This document shows positions 52,991-64,000 of a stretch of DNA of 64,000 nucleotides, one piece after another. The DNA lies in NCBI GenBank assembly GCA_037957365.1, contig JARHVA010003167.1, positions 5,001 through 69,000 on the forward strand. The letters run 5' to 3'. The position numbers were made by a program, and so were the translations under genes. Below the pieces are notes generated by a model. That model was not told where the DNA came from and did no database searches. It worked only from the letters and a program-made list of their open reading frames with translations. Within the stretch, counting starts at the first letter, position 1. Each line of letters begins with the position of its first letter. Source of the DNA: Torreya grandis. Its lineage: Eukaryota; Streptophyta; Pinopsida; Cupressales; Taxaceae.

Positions 52991-55900
52991 TGATTGATCA
53001 ATTGAATGGGTGATAAGTAACACCAATTAGTTTAGGATTAGCTTATTTTTTCATGTTTTGTTTGTGTTTATTTTTTATTTTTTTTTGTTTTTAGATGATC
53101 TCATCAACAATAACTATGAATCAAATAACCAAGAATAGTTTATGCCAACCATGTGTAGGAGGGTCGATGTGTGTTACCAAGAATGTCAAAGAGCAACTAC
53201 TAAAAAATATTAAGTCTAAAAAAGGTATGAAAATGTTTCATCAAAAAGATATCCATAGGATAATGGTCATTCACCATAAATAAATGCATGATCCAAGGTT
53301 CGATTGACATGATCTTTAATAAATCAATTTCTCATCAATATTAGCTTCTCATACCCCCATACATATATCAAAGAGCATAATGGTGTAACTCCACACATAT
53401 GATAATTACTAATTACTTTAATCACTACATTGGATACATATTTTCCATATCCACCATTGTATCCCAGATGAGTCGATAGATAAGTGTGGCCAAGATGCAA
53501 AATCTACAAGGTGCCAAATCTATAATAGCTAAGTTTGAACACAAAAAAAGCATTTCATCCTTGTGTATATTTTTCCAAGCTATTATTCTCAAGAGTTGAG
53601 ATACTTTTCTTTTATAGAACATACAAAGATTTCATATTTCATCACTTCATGCAGTTAAAGATACCTTATAGTTAAGTAGGGATCTCACTAATGCACAAAA
53701 ATAAGCCATGGGTATTGGCATGGTGCTCATGAAAACCAAGTTTAATGACCAAAAACTATTTAATTACATTTACCAAGAAGAACAAAATCTATTCAAACCC
53801 GATCCTAATGATTCTACACAACCACTCACCTTCACAACTCCCCACCATTTCCATAATATAGATGTTGAGTACCTAATTTATATGCCTACCTTAGGTGGCT
53901 TGGGAGAAATCATATAATTTTTTCTTGGATAATATAATGATGGAACATATATTTGGGGTTAGACAAGACTTTTGTCATCAATACACAATCCATGGCCAGA
54001 TCTTTTGGCACACCTGTGTGTGGAGTTTATTTGCTTCCATATAAGATGAAAATGTTACCCATTTCATAATAAGTTTGAGATTTGTATGTGTAGAGCAACA
54101 TAGGAATTTCCATTGATGAAATATCAGATAGGCCAATGCACATCCTTATGGAGTGCATCAATAGAATATTTTGGCAGATGACCAAGTCTACCAAGAAAAT
54201 AACTAAAGGAGTTGTGGACATTGCCCACTAGATGATCTATAACAATGAGAAATTCCAATAACTAGAGTAGTTCATCCAGGAGTTATTCATGAATAGTGAG
54301 AAGAGCCACACCTCCCCCAAGTAGACATTTAAATATAAGTTCCTTATCTTCCTACTCTAATTCAAACAATAGAAGTCACTAGAGGGAGAAGTATACCCTG
54401 ATATAGACTATTGCCAGCATATCAATTCCACAATCTCATGCAGATATAGGATGGTGGAGCTTGTATACATGAGGGAAAATTCAAATCCTAGTGGGAGGAG
54501 TGCTTAGACCTCATTTACACACATATCTTTTTGTCATTTGATGTCATGTCATACCTGGGTCAACATGCCTTGATTACCCTACTACCCAAAGGAGTCTTCA
54601 TTACCATCCATCAGCTACCATGGTCACCTTTCCAAATTCTCCCTTTCATCATGGTAATGGATATCCCATAAACCAAAGTGGATTGACAAAATTAATTCAT
54701 AGCCAAGTATGTGATCCCCCTACAATCCATACCACTTGGTATACATGTTTCTACTTCACAATAACTAAAATAAGCAACCAACTCATATAAATACAAGGGA
54801 AAGCATAAATAAAACCCTCATTCAACATCCTCTTCCCTAAAGTTAATGAAATGCAACACTCTAACTTATAAGGATGATCATAAAGTTTTAAAGATCGTGA
54901 GGTCATGTGACCTCATCCATATGAGCATAGATGAGTAAGAATTCTACTAGATCATGATGGTAGACATGGTCAAGAACAACTTTGAGAAGGATGAGGAAAA
55001 ATAATTTTTCATTTGGAAGGTGGTAAACATAGTTTATGTGTGAAATTAGGCTCCCCCTGAGATTTGGGTAGACCTCCCATCCTACCCATCTTTTATCGTT
55101 GTTGACATGGTTCAAAGAGAAGTGGAGCATCTTCAGCACATAATAGACTTCTTCCAACCACAAATTGCACCAACATTTATAGCCAAGGACATATTTGCAC
55201 CTCTACTAGAGATCCCACATAAATAAATTGTGTGAAAGCCTCAAAGGAGACAAGAGGCCACAGTCTCCCCTATATTGAAATATTACACATTTGGATGACT
55301 AGTCATGGAACATAAAGCATAACCTTTACATACACCTATTTCACCACCACCTACATTCATATTGGTCATGATTAAAAGGATTAAGGTTCATGTTTTTATC
55401 TTTAAAGTGTGACTAGATGATTCACCACAATCTCTACAAGTTCAATATGTTTATGAGCTTACATTAGAGTATCCAACAGAAAAGGAAGAATAGGCCACTA
55501 GGGAAGAATTAGCTCATGCAACTGAATGACAAATGAGGAAGGATGAAATGAAGAGAAATAAATAAGAATGACAAAAAAAACACACCACATAATAATCTAA
55601 AGAAGGCGAGGCCACACAAAAGGCCAAGGATGTAGAGCCTAACATTGAGAAGGCCATGGATGTGGCCAAGAACGCACAAGAGGTAGTTGATGTAGCCAGA
55701 CAACCATAAAAGGAATGGGAGTGCAATAAAAATGAGGATCATTTTTCTACCAAATTGAAGGTAGAAGAAGAAGAAAATAAATAATAGAACAAACTGGGTC
55801 AAGCATAGTAGGCCATGGAAGTTGTTAGGAAAAAGGAGGACGACGATGAAGCCCTATGGCAATAGTAGGCATAGTCACAAGCATAGCCCCAAGATGAAAA

Positions 55901-57670
55901 ATAATAAGCCAAGGCTATATCCATAATAGAAGAAAATAATAAGAAGGAAAAGAAATTAAATAAGAAGAAGAAAGAAGAGGAATAAAAGAAGAAGAAATAA
56001 GAGGAATTGAAAAAGCAAAAAGAGGAAGATGAGAAAAAGATGAAAGAGGAAGAAGAGAAGAAGAAGAAATAGGATGAGGAGGCAGAGTTCAAATACAAAG
56101 AGCCTTAAGACACTTCAAAATAAATTAAGCTGGTAGTAGAAGTTGCATTGTAGCAATAAGCACTAGTAAAAACCAGGTTAGGATCATAGCAACTTGAGTT
56201 ACCACTAAGAGGTGTCTAGTTATGGGATGTTTCCATAGTAGTCGCTTAACACACCATCTTCTCATTCCCAATAGCCCCCATGCCATGTATAGATCCTAAA
56301 GTATCTAACAGCATGTTGGGTATACTTTTAACAAATTAGGATGTTTCTTTGGATGACTCTCAACTTCCATTTAAGAAACAATTAGAGGTACCACAACTTT
56401 TTAGGAGTCAATTGCATAGAAGGCTACCTCCCTAAAGTGAGAAAGGGATCAGTCTAAGGTAGAGAATGTAGAGGTCAGGGCTCACCTTCATGAAGTATAA
56501 AATAGGAATTAAGACACTTATTTAGACATGGTCACTTGATTAATCAATGATCAAGTGATGTCTGACCACTGCAGGCTCAAGACATTAGTCATTGATCTCA
56601 TTAAGGAATAGTACATAACCTAGAAACATTGTGTAGTGGGTACATTGGACCAAAGCATGAAGGTTGAGAAAACTAATTTGAAAACCTTGCTTAAGTAGTA
56701 TCAGAGCATGATTGATATTAAAGCCCTCTAAGCACATCAGGTTGCACAAAGTCTTCTATATTGGAAGTAACACCTTGAAAACTCTCACCAACTCCAGTGC
56801 ATATTTAACCATAGATATAATAACCAAGATAACCATGGACAATCAGACTACATTGGTAGATGAAAATAACCTTACTCTCCATGAATTATTCTCCACTAGG
56901 GACAATGTGCGTGATAGACTTATTGACTAGTAGCTTGAACTATAATGCAGTTTATTTACAAGTCTTCAGGCAAAACATCATGCAAAAAAGTTTGAGTAGA
57001 TGAGTGGAAAACTATAGATGTGGATTATTAACATGAATGTAGCCATGAGCAACACTAATGACTTAGAAATCAAACTAATTATCATATATCACATACTATT
57101 TCATAGCCTGATCCTCACGGTCCAAAAAGTGATGCTCAATTGGGATACCTATAAAAGTGACCTAGTTTCATTCTATAATGAGGTGGTCTAGATTCTCAAT
57201 GTTATATTTTACAAGCCACCATCCAACTCTACCATTCATTGCATAGCACAAGGATACATATTCTAGGGCCAAGGATCGTACTAGCCAGTCCTCTTCCATA
57301 GCAATGCCACCTCATTATAGTTAAGTATTGCACAATGCAAAAAAATTGAAATTTTTGTAAACAAATTTTGTACTAGAGATGATTTGCAAGACAAGAAGAG
57401 CAAATATGGTTAAAAAATAAAAAATGGAAACCACCTAGTTATGTCATCCTATTGAAAAACTAAAAGGACAATAGGTTGGTATGCTACTTAATTAAAAACC
57501 CAAAAGGATGGATAAATAGTGAACAAGAGGTGAAAAGCAAAAATGTTGTCTTGAATGATTACTATGACTCTTTATAGTCTAACCATTTCTTTAAATTTTT
57601 CCATGAGTATACCATCAGATGATCCTACGATGTTGTCTCAAGACAACACAACATTTTAAGTCCAAGAAAG
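52991..57670 (+). pseudogene. E6 post-pol tract: degraded extra ORF(s) with coiled coil
   Basis: About 4.7 kb separates the end of pol from the 3' LTR and is not ordinary non-coding DNA. Sense-strand frames read protein-like over long distances with shifts between frames: SMCVTKNVKEQLLKNIKSKK (about 53160), GISIDEISDRPMHILMECIN and IFWQMTKSTKKITKGVVDIA (54100-54225), DIDYCQHINSTISCRYRMVE (about 54400), APPEIWVDLPSYPSFIVVDM (about 55050), AKDVEPNIEKAMDVAKNAQE (about 55620). A Lys/Glu-rich coiled-coil-like segment at 55755-56110 precedes a last part with IITKITMDNQTTLVDENNLT (about 56820). I recognise no family. Some large gypsy lineages carry an additional ORF after pol (Athila env-like, Retand extra ORFs), and this is the best analogue. 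It cannot be translated now. Confidence 0.55.
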
Positions 57671-58197
57671 TGTTGGAAGAAGAAAATGGATAAATAAAAC
57701 TGCACATAATATTCTTTGAATATTCATGCATTGTGTATTCAGTTATTGGCCATATGTATTTTGGCCTATCCTCCATAAATTGTAAAAGAGTAAAAGATGA
57801 ATAGTCTCCACTTGTGGTGCCAAATTATGAGAAAAATGTGAATAGTTAGGGACTATAAACAACTATAAATATGTATGTTTTAATGAAGAAGATGATGAAT
57901 CTTTATTGAGATCAATATAGACTATTTTGGTTATGGTTATCTATTGTATTTCTTGTTTTGTTCCTTATGTATGAAGTCATGTTTAAAATATGATTTAATC
58001 TTACGTAATTTATTTTTTATGCTCTATAAATGATTAATGAAGTACTAGTTAATTCAAATTTCTATCAAACACACAATAATACATTTCTACTATGTTTTTA
58101 TCTTCCTTGATTTTTTTGCACTATCATGTGTACTTGAATAATAATTATATATCCTCATCCTTATCATGTTTTTTTGTATCAAGAACCTCTACTAACA
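57671..58197 (+). repeat. E6 3' LTR
   Basis: 527 bp, starting TGTTGGAAGA after a weak purine tract (AAGTCCAAGAAAG) and ending ACTAACA. Colinear with 36562-37090. TATA-like TATAAAT at 58025-58031. Confidence 0.82.
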
Positions 58198-59420
58198 ACA
58201 ATTTTTATTACCCATATCCTCATACAAGAGGCACACATTCTTTTTTCAATAAACATTGGGCATTCCACCTCTTTTTATCATACCTAATTACATTCAAAGT
58301 AATTGAATGGCATCCCTTCAAAATTGACAAACTAAAGCCATGATCTACCAAAGTATCAAATCTTTACAGAGTGATGAAAATGCTTAGAGAAGTCTACTAG
58401 AATACAAAACCTTGAAAATCTTGGATGAGGATCCTTTTTTTGTCATTTTTCACAAGATCCTCAAAATATGACACCAATTGATGAATCTATCAAGGCTTTA
58501 TCATGGCTAGTAGAAGATTGTAAAACCTAACCCAAACTAAGGATTTCAAAATTACTACTATAGCTAGATCAAAAAATGTGTTCTCAGGACAAAAATTTCT
58601 ACCTTGCCAACAAACCATGGGTCATTATTGCAAACAAAGTGATGGTCCTCCATCAATTTGAAATAGATTAATAAGAAACCATTGGAAATCCAAGAAAAGG
58701 AAACTTATTAAATTTTTGGATATTCAGAATTGGACCAAGCAATAAGATCTTCCTAAAAAGGTCTTTTCCACATGCATCTACAAATAATATATCTACATCC
58801 AAAATTCTTGTCAAGCACTAAAAGCTCATCCTAAGAAACCTCAAACACCAAAAGGTCCTTAGAAAATATTATGGGAACATCCCTAAATTTCATAGGTTTA
58901 AAATGAGGCTCTTGATGTTCCACCAAAATAGCCCTATCCTCTAGAGAAACCATGGCTATCTTCCTCCCACCAACACCCAAACTCGAAAGATAATTCCTAT
59001 TAACCAATTGAGGTTAACAATTAGGGTTAGATTGTAGTATTTTGGATTTATAAATCTCATTTTAGAAATAATAAGTGTTGGAAACATTAAGATAGTCTAA
59101 ATACACCATCTCCTTGTTAGTGGAAACCCATTCCTGGAGAATTGATCTTCCACCAGATCCCTCCAAAACCATTGATTTAGTAGGTTTGCCTTTAATTTCA
59201 TTTTAACCTTGATATTTTTTAGCTTTCTAGCTTCTAACACTTCCCAAACACCTTTAGGTAATCCAAATGAAGATCTTGTGGATTGTCTTTGACCCACTAC
59301 ACCCCCTCTATGACTGTCCTCACTAGTGATACTACCTTTAATGCCATTTCCACCCTTGCCTTCCTCCTCACCCTCTTCTTTCCCCTTTTATCACTCAAAC
59401 ATCACACTCTAAAATAAATT
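58198..59420 (-). pseudogene. LINE ORF1 relic, N-terminal part (DUF4283-like and zinc knuckle)
   Basis: The minus strand from about 59420 reads a Gly/Glu/Lys-rich start (EEGKGGNGIKGS), then DSHRGGVVGQRQSTRSSFGL. Next comes a DUF4283-like domain: MVSLEDRAILVEHQEPHFKP (about 58950), NGFLLIYFKLMEDHHFVCNN with DPWFVGKVEIFVLRTHF (about 58580-58680), then ILKSLVWVRFYNLLLA (about 58515-58560). After a decayed stretch, FEGMPFNYFECN and KEVECPMFIEKRMC (58220-58310) look like the following zinc knuckle with lost ligands. This is the order of plant L1-type ORF1, the RNA-binding protein of the LINE particle. E6 starts right after the knuckle, splitting the gene; the rest lies at 35780-36561. Several stops and frameshifts. 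Confidence 0.55.
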
Positions 59421-59490
59421 CATCCTAAAATATTGGGTAATATAACTTTTAAAATGGACCTAGAACCACATGCATTTTTAACTATAAAGC

Positions 59491-59668
59491 CCAAACTAAT
59501 GATGAATAGTATCCCTAACCATGGATTATGGACTTGCCTCATCGCATTAAACCTAGGTTTCAATCCACATGCTAATGTCTAAACTAATGGTGAATAGTAT
59601 CTCTATCCATAGACTATGGACTTGCCTCATCATATTAAATGTAGGTTTTAACCCACATGCCAAACTCC
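59491..59668 (+). repeat. Two-copy tandem duplication, ~88 bp unit
   Basis: CCAAACTAATGATGAATAGT at 59491 recurs as CTAAACTAATGGTGAATAGT at 59579. Both are followed by ATGGACTTGCCTCATC and a CCACATGC segment. About 85% identical by eye. Confidence 0.85.
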
Positions 59669-60099
59669 ATTGTATTAAATAATGAGTCGGTATCCTATTA
59701 CATTGTGGATACTTTTCATGATTAACCCATCATAGCTTAGTGTGGGAATGATTTTAAAGAGTGGTCATCCTCGAGAATGGATCCTGAGACCTCCCACTTT
59801 TAATACTAATCTCACTCACCACTCATCACATTTAAATATTATCTTCTAAGTATTAATGTTTAAGCTATTGAATTATAATATTAAAAAAAATTGTTTGAGA
59901 GGAAGGAAAGAAACCAAGGTGCACACCTCCAACTACATGTGACACACCATGGCTTATAAATAATGAAAATTGTTCTCATTTACTTCATAAAAAAATACAC
60001 CTTCAAACGAATGATTTTTATAAGTATAATCATCTTTAAAGAAAGAAATATCAAAAGGTAAATATATGTGTCCATAATAATTATAATCATGAATATATT

Positions 60100-60256
60100 T
60101 ATTAATTTAAACCTTAAATATAAATAATATTAAAGTATAGTTTACATACCATCAAAAAAAGACAAAATCTAAGAGGAGAAATAAAAAAATAAAATGATAA
60201 AAAAAATTAATATTATTCTTAATTTACATCTTTCCTATAATGTTTTTGAATGGTAA
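60100..60256 (+). repeat. Dispersed A+T-rich repeat, copy 2 (E5 insertion site)
   Basis: It shares AATAATATTAAA, TTTACA(T/G)ACCATC, GACAAAATCTA and ATTCTTAATTTAC with 15690-15840 in the same order. The shared stretch breaks off at 60257, where the E5 LTR begins, so E5 inserted into this repeat. Confidence 0.5.
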
Positions 60257-60810
60257 TGAAACTAAAAACTATGAAGACAATAAATTATCAAAATTCAAAG
60301 CTTCTCAACAATAACTTATATTGATTCGTATTGAATGACTTGAAATAATTACAAACCCAAATTATGCTTAAATAAGCCTCAACTTAGAATTTAAATTTGA
60401 CATGTAAAAATTCAAAAAAATTAAAATCTAAAAAAACGTATATTTTTAGCAACCACTATTTATAGTATGTTTTGCATGCAAGCATGCATAGATGTAAAAA
60501 TATCTAAAAATACACTAAACACTATCATTAGGCTATGGGATGAAATTCAATTGAATTTAATGTTTGGTTATAAAAATATATAATTTCTAAAAGTGGAAAA
60601 TTCTTTAAAAATCATTAAACATTAATTTCAGACCCTCAGATGATAACGTGTGGTCTCTTATAAATATCAAAATTAACTCTAAGTAGATATAGAATATTAG
60701 GATGGCATTGAGCTTTTTGATATGGATGTTTTAGCATGTGGAAGAGATTAAATGGTGCTACAGGTCAAAATTTATGGCCGCTGGAAGATCAACCAATTTT
60801 TTCTACATCA
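60257..60810 (-). repeat. E5 3' LTR
   Basis: 554 bp; as reverse complement it starts TGATGTAG and ends TTTCA, colinear with both E4 LTRs. The conserved TATA-like site reads CTATAAATAG on the minus strand (60456-60465). Confidence 0.85.
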
Positions 60811-60820
60811 TTCTCCTCTA
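60811..60820 (-). promoter_or_regulatory. E5 polypurine tract
   Basis: On the minus strand TAGAGGAGAA directly precedes the LTR start, the same as in E4. Confidence 0.8.
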
Positions 60821-61089
60821 GTTGAAAACAACTCAACTCCTACAAGTTGGTCTGATTATACTGTTTCCATTTGTATGTATCAATCTTCTTCAGCTCCCAT
60901 TTTTTAATCTAGGTGTTGTCTTCTTGCTGCAATCCTTCTATCTATGCCAAATACATGTTATAATTCCCTTGCCTTATGCTCAATATCTTTATATCCAATA
61001 CATGCACTATTTTTCTTCTTCTTTGAAACCTACTACTACTAGTACACTTCATCATCTTCATCACCTTCACCATCCTCTTCATGGAATTC

Positions 61090-64000
61090 ATATAAATCTA
61101 AAACATTAAATATTGGAGATATATAAAAATTATATGGTAAACTCGCCTCATAAGCAATGCCATTGATTTTCTTCACAATTATGCATGGTCCAATTTTGTT
61201 GTACTTCAAATTGTTATATATACCTTTTGAAAATATTTATTTCATCAAATAAACCATTACCAACTCTCCTTATTCAAATATATTTGATCTTCTTTTGACC
61301 TCTATCACTACTTTATATTTCTCATTAATTTTCTACAACTTTGTTCTTACTCCTTGTAACTGTTGCATATGATCTACAAATGCTTCTACATCATCACCAA
61401 TTCAATATTAAATCAATAACTATACCAAATCAAAAATACCATTAGGATTTCTCCCATAAATAATTTTAAATGGTGATTTTCTTGTTGATCTATTCACTAA
61501 ATTGTTATATGCAAACTAGGCTTGTGGTAAAGCCAAGTCCCATTCCTTATGTTTCTTTCCCACTATGCATCTCAATAAATTTTCCAAGATCTTATTCACA
61601 CCTTCTACCTGTCCATCTATTTGTGGGTGATATGCACTACTAAATTGTATCTTAGTAACCATCTTCTCCACAATGTCCTTCAAAAATGACAATTTTTTTG
61701 TGTCCCTATTTGAAGTAATAGTTTTTGGAACACCATACAATCTCATAATATCCTTATAAAGTAATTATGAAACTTTAGTGGCATCATTGGTTTTCTTACA
61801 TGCAATGAAATGAACCATTTTAGAAAATATGTCTACAACAACAAAAATTAAATCATTACCACTCTGTCTATTTGGCAATCCCAAAACAAAGTCCATACTC
61901 AAATCTGTCTATGATCATCTTGAAATTGGTAATGGCATGTATAGTCTAGGATTTTGTGCATGTGTTTTAGCCACCTGACATATCTTGCATCTTGAAACAT
62001 ACCTTGTCACATCTCTCTTTATCTTTGGCCAAAAATACTTTTCCTCCACCAAAGCTATTATCTTCGTCTTACCAAAATGTCCATCCAAACCACCACTATG
62101 CAATTCTCTTATTATATTATCTCATAGAGACCCAACTAGAATGTATAATTATTACTCTTTGAATTATAACCTTTCTATATAAGATACTCATCATGAATCA
62201 TATCTATCCCACCTATTAATGGATTCCTACACTGTTCAAGTATCTTTCCAAAATATGGATCAATATCATATAATTCTTTGATAACTTTAAATCTACCTAC
62301 TTCACTCACCATAGTAGTTAATAGTGCTACTCTCCTACTCAATGCATCATCTACCTAATTCTTATTTTTTGATTTATGCTTTAACACAAAAGTATACCCC
62401 TACAATAAATAAACCCACTTTACATGCCTTCTATTTAACTTCTTTTGTGTATTCACATACTTCAAATCCTCATGATCTATAAATAAGATAAACTTCTTCG
62501 GCACCATGTAATGCCTCCGATATCTTAATGCTTGTATAATTACATAAATTTTAACATCATAAGTAGATACTTTATTCTTACCTCATTCAATTTCTCATTG
62601 AAATACACTATTGTCTTTCCTTCTTGACTCAATATAGCACCATTCCCACAAATGAATTATCATAATCAACATCAAACACTTTGATAAAATCTAGTAATGC
62701 TAAAATTAGTCTTTATGTAATCTTCCTCTTCAAAAATTCAATGCTTTTTGTGGCTGCTGTAGTCCATGAAAATTATTTCCCTCTCATGCAATCTATTATT
62801 GGTGCCATAATAAAACTAATTTATTTAATAAATTTCCTATAAAATTTTCTAAGCAATGAAAAATTCTTTCCTCCATAATGTTTCTTGGAATAGGCCAGTT
62901 AACAATTGCCTTTATCTTTTCTTCATCCATTTTCACACCTTCTACTAAAACTACAAATCACAAAATTACCAAACTATTCTGCATAAACCTGCACTTCTCA
63001 AATTTGCATACAACTTCTCTTTTATTAAAAAATCTGTTACAATTCTCAAACACTATAAGTGTTCTTCTTTAGTCTTACTAAATATCAAAAACTCATCAAA
63101 ATAAACAACCACAAACTTACCAATTTATTATCATAGCATTATATTCATCAACCTTATAAATGTGTTAGGTATATTAGATAATCTGAAGGGCATCACCATC
63201 CACTCATATAAGCCATCCCTAGTCTTGATGGTAATTTTCCACTCATCTCCTTCACGAATTTGAATTTGATAATAACCAATCCTTAAATCAATCTTGGTAA
63301 AATATTTTGCTCCTACAAGCACATTCATCATATAATCTAAATGAGGTATAAGAAACCTATACTTCACTATAATTTTATTAATTTCTATATTATCCACATG
63401 TATTATCCATCCTCCATCTTTATTTGGAGTTAGCAACATTGGTTCTGCACATGGACTCATACTCTCCCTTATCACCTTTTTCTTAGCAATTCAGTAACCT
63501 ATTTATTTAATTTTGCATGTTATGTTGGACTCATCCTATGAGTTTCTTGATTGGATAGCATTGATCCTAGAATTAAATCAATGCGATGCTAAATATATGT
63601 CTTTAGTGGTAAGCAATTTGTTAACTCATCAAGCATAACATCTGTATATTCTTTCAACACTCTTGCTATTTTGTTGTTATTGTCACCATTTATGTTTCTT
63701 CATTATTTTCTACTAATACATAAAAACTTACCACTTTCATATCTTAGATAAATTCTTTAGTAGAGATAACACTTTATATCTTATCTTCCTCTTTAACAGG
63801 TAACAAAACTACCTTTTTACTACCCTTCCAAAATGTTTATGTGTTCTTTGCTCCATCATGAATTACTTTCCTTTCAAATTGATACAATCTACCCAATAAC
63901 ACATGGCATGCATCCATCAGAATAACATCACACCATATTTCATGATTATAAATTTTTCCTATAGAAAACTTTATTAAACACCTTTTATCTACTATAACTT
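61090..64000 (-). pseudogene. E5 pol relic (partial)
   Basis: From the window end, the minus strand reads the protease-proximal region (KRCLIKFSIGKIYNHEIWCD, about 63930-63990; LMDACHVLLG, about 63900). RT at 63131-63475 includes [32 protein letters not shown] and [10 protein letters not shown]. After a frameshift, VVVYFDEF at about 63085-63110 has YFDE in place of catalytic YFDD. RNase H lies at about 62380-62720. The integrase zinc-binding region at 61915-62103 keeps HSGGLDGHFGKTKI and CKICQ. The integrase core lies at 61516-61880 and includes NRDTKKLSFL and YHPQIDGQVEGVNKILENLL, so the last catalytic Glu is kept. The C-terminal part continues to about 61090. Better preserved than E4 in integrase, but with stops and frameshifts throughout. 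Confidence 0.88.

Larger units (their letters stand above)
36562..58197 (+). mobile_element. E6: large Ty3/gypsy element (21.6 kb with nested E4)
   Basis: Direct repeats at 36562-37090 and 57671-58197 (529 and 527 bp, roughly 80% alike by eye) start TGTTGGAA, and the right copy ends CA. They enclose a gag-like leader, nested element E4, repeat-rich DNA, a gag region with two CCHC knuckles, a gypsy pol (RT, RNase H, integrase in that order) and a long post-pol tract. Without E4 the element is about 15.9 kb, in the size range of Tat/Ogre-type gypsy elements, which also carry extra ORFs. No matching target duplication was seen (GGACT left, ACAAT right). The whole element is full of stops. Confidence 0.75.
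59421..60256. other. Intergenic DNA with a small duplication
   Basis: No coding sequence recognised. It holds a two-copy direct repeat at 59491-59668 and, at about 60100-60256, the second copy of the A+T-rich repeat also seen at 15690-15840. Confidence 0.5.
60257..64000 (-). mobile_element. E5: second copy of the E4 gypsy family, inverted, cut by window end
   Basis: The LTR at 60257-60810 and the purine tract at 60811-60820 match those of E4 on the opposite strand. Reading leftwards from the window end come protease, RT, RNase H and integrase fragments of the same family. The 5' LTR, gag and most of the protease lie beyond 64000. Confidence 0.88.

Noticed and set aside
55799..56098. Ser/Phe-rich minus-strand frame
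   Set aside because: Antisense of the GAA-rich coiled-coil-coding stretch of E6; low-complexity shadow.
36557..58202. Target-site duplication for E6, and likewise for E4 (37423-37427 vs 43130-43134)
   Set aside because: The flanking five bases do not match (GGACT/ACAAT and GAAAT/TTAGC), and shifting the ends by a few bases did not help.

Overview
The window looks like intergenic chromatin from a large seed-plant nuclear genome. It is strongly A+T-rich, and I see no intact protein-coding gene. Almost everything recognisable is a decayed LTR retrotransposon (Ty1/copia or Ty3/gypsy), a LINE relic, or a broken host-gene fragment. The plant assignment rests on tRNA-Met-type primer binding sites, plant-type copia and gypsy polyproteins, a chromodomain gypsy element, a DUF4283-type LINE ORF1, and a relic of a plant UBA-domain protein. 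The old, diverged LTR pairs and deep nesting would suit a genome that purges repeats slowly (gymnosperm-like). That last point is inference only.

Layout, left half. At 1-1702 there is unassigned A+T-rich DNA. At 1703-7946 lies copia element E1, with ~217 bp LTRs, a TTATT target duplication and a very long leader holding a G-quadruplex-like tract. At 8700-9426 (minus strand) is a UBA-protein pseudogene exon that keeps its ATG and a 5' splice site. At 9753-14690 is copia element E2, with ~420 bp LTRs and an AAAAT duplication; it is nearly full length and sits about 330 bp upstream of that pseudogene's start. At 14691-18865 there is very A+T-rich DNA with an ankyrin-repeat relic (16789-16992, minus) and a four-copy tandem repeat (17205-17832).

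Middle. At 18866-33936 there is a chromodomain gypsy family (E3) with LTRs of about 5.4-5.6 kb, longer than its 3.7 kb interior. The left LTR is preceded directly by the 3' end of another copy's pol, so two elements share one LTR. The reverse-transcriptase core of the complete copy is deleted. The two LTRs have evolved separately, with (TG)57 only in the left one, and (TA)37, a 51 bp duplication and an extra ~115 bp only in the right one.

Right half. A LINE ORF1 relic on the minus strand is split by a ~21.6 kb gypsy element, E6 (36562-58197, ~528 bp LTRs). E6 is itself interrupted by a second gypsy element, E4 (37428-43129). E6 also holds a pair of ~690 bp direct repeats and a ~4.6 kb tract between the end of pol and the 3' LTR that reads like a degraded extra ORF with a Lys/Glu-rich coiled-coil segment. 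At 60257-64000 a second copy of the E4 family (E5) lies in inverted orientation and runs off the window end.

No gene network can be described. The logic of the window is a series of nested insertions followed by decay, much of it compatible with cytosine deamination (stop codons where Arg, Gln or Trp is expected). Alignments and identities were made by eye and are approximate.
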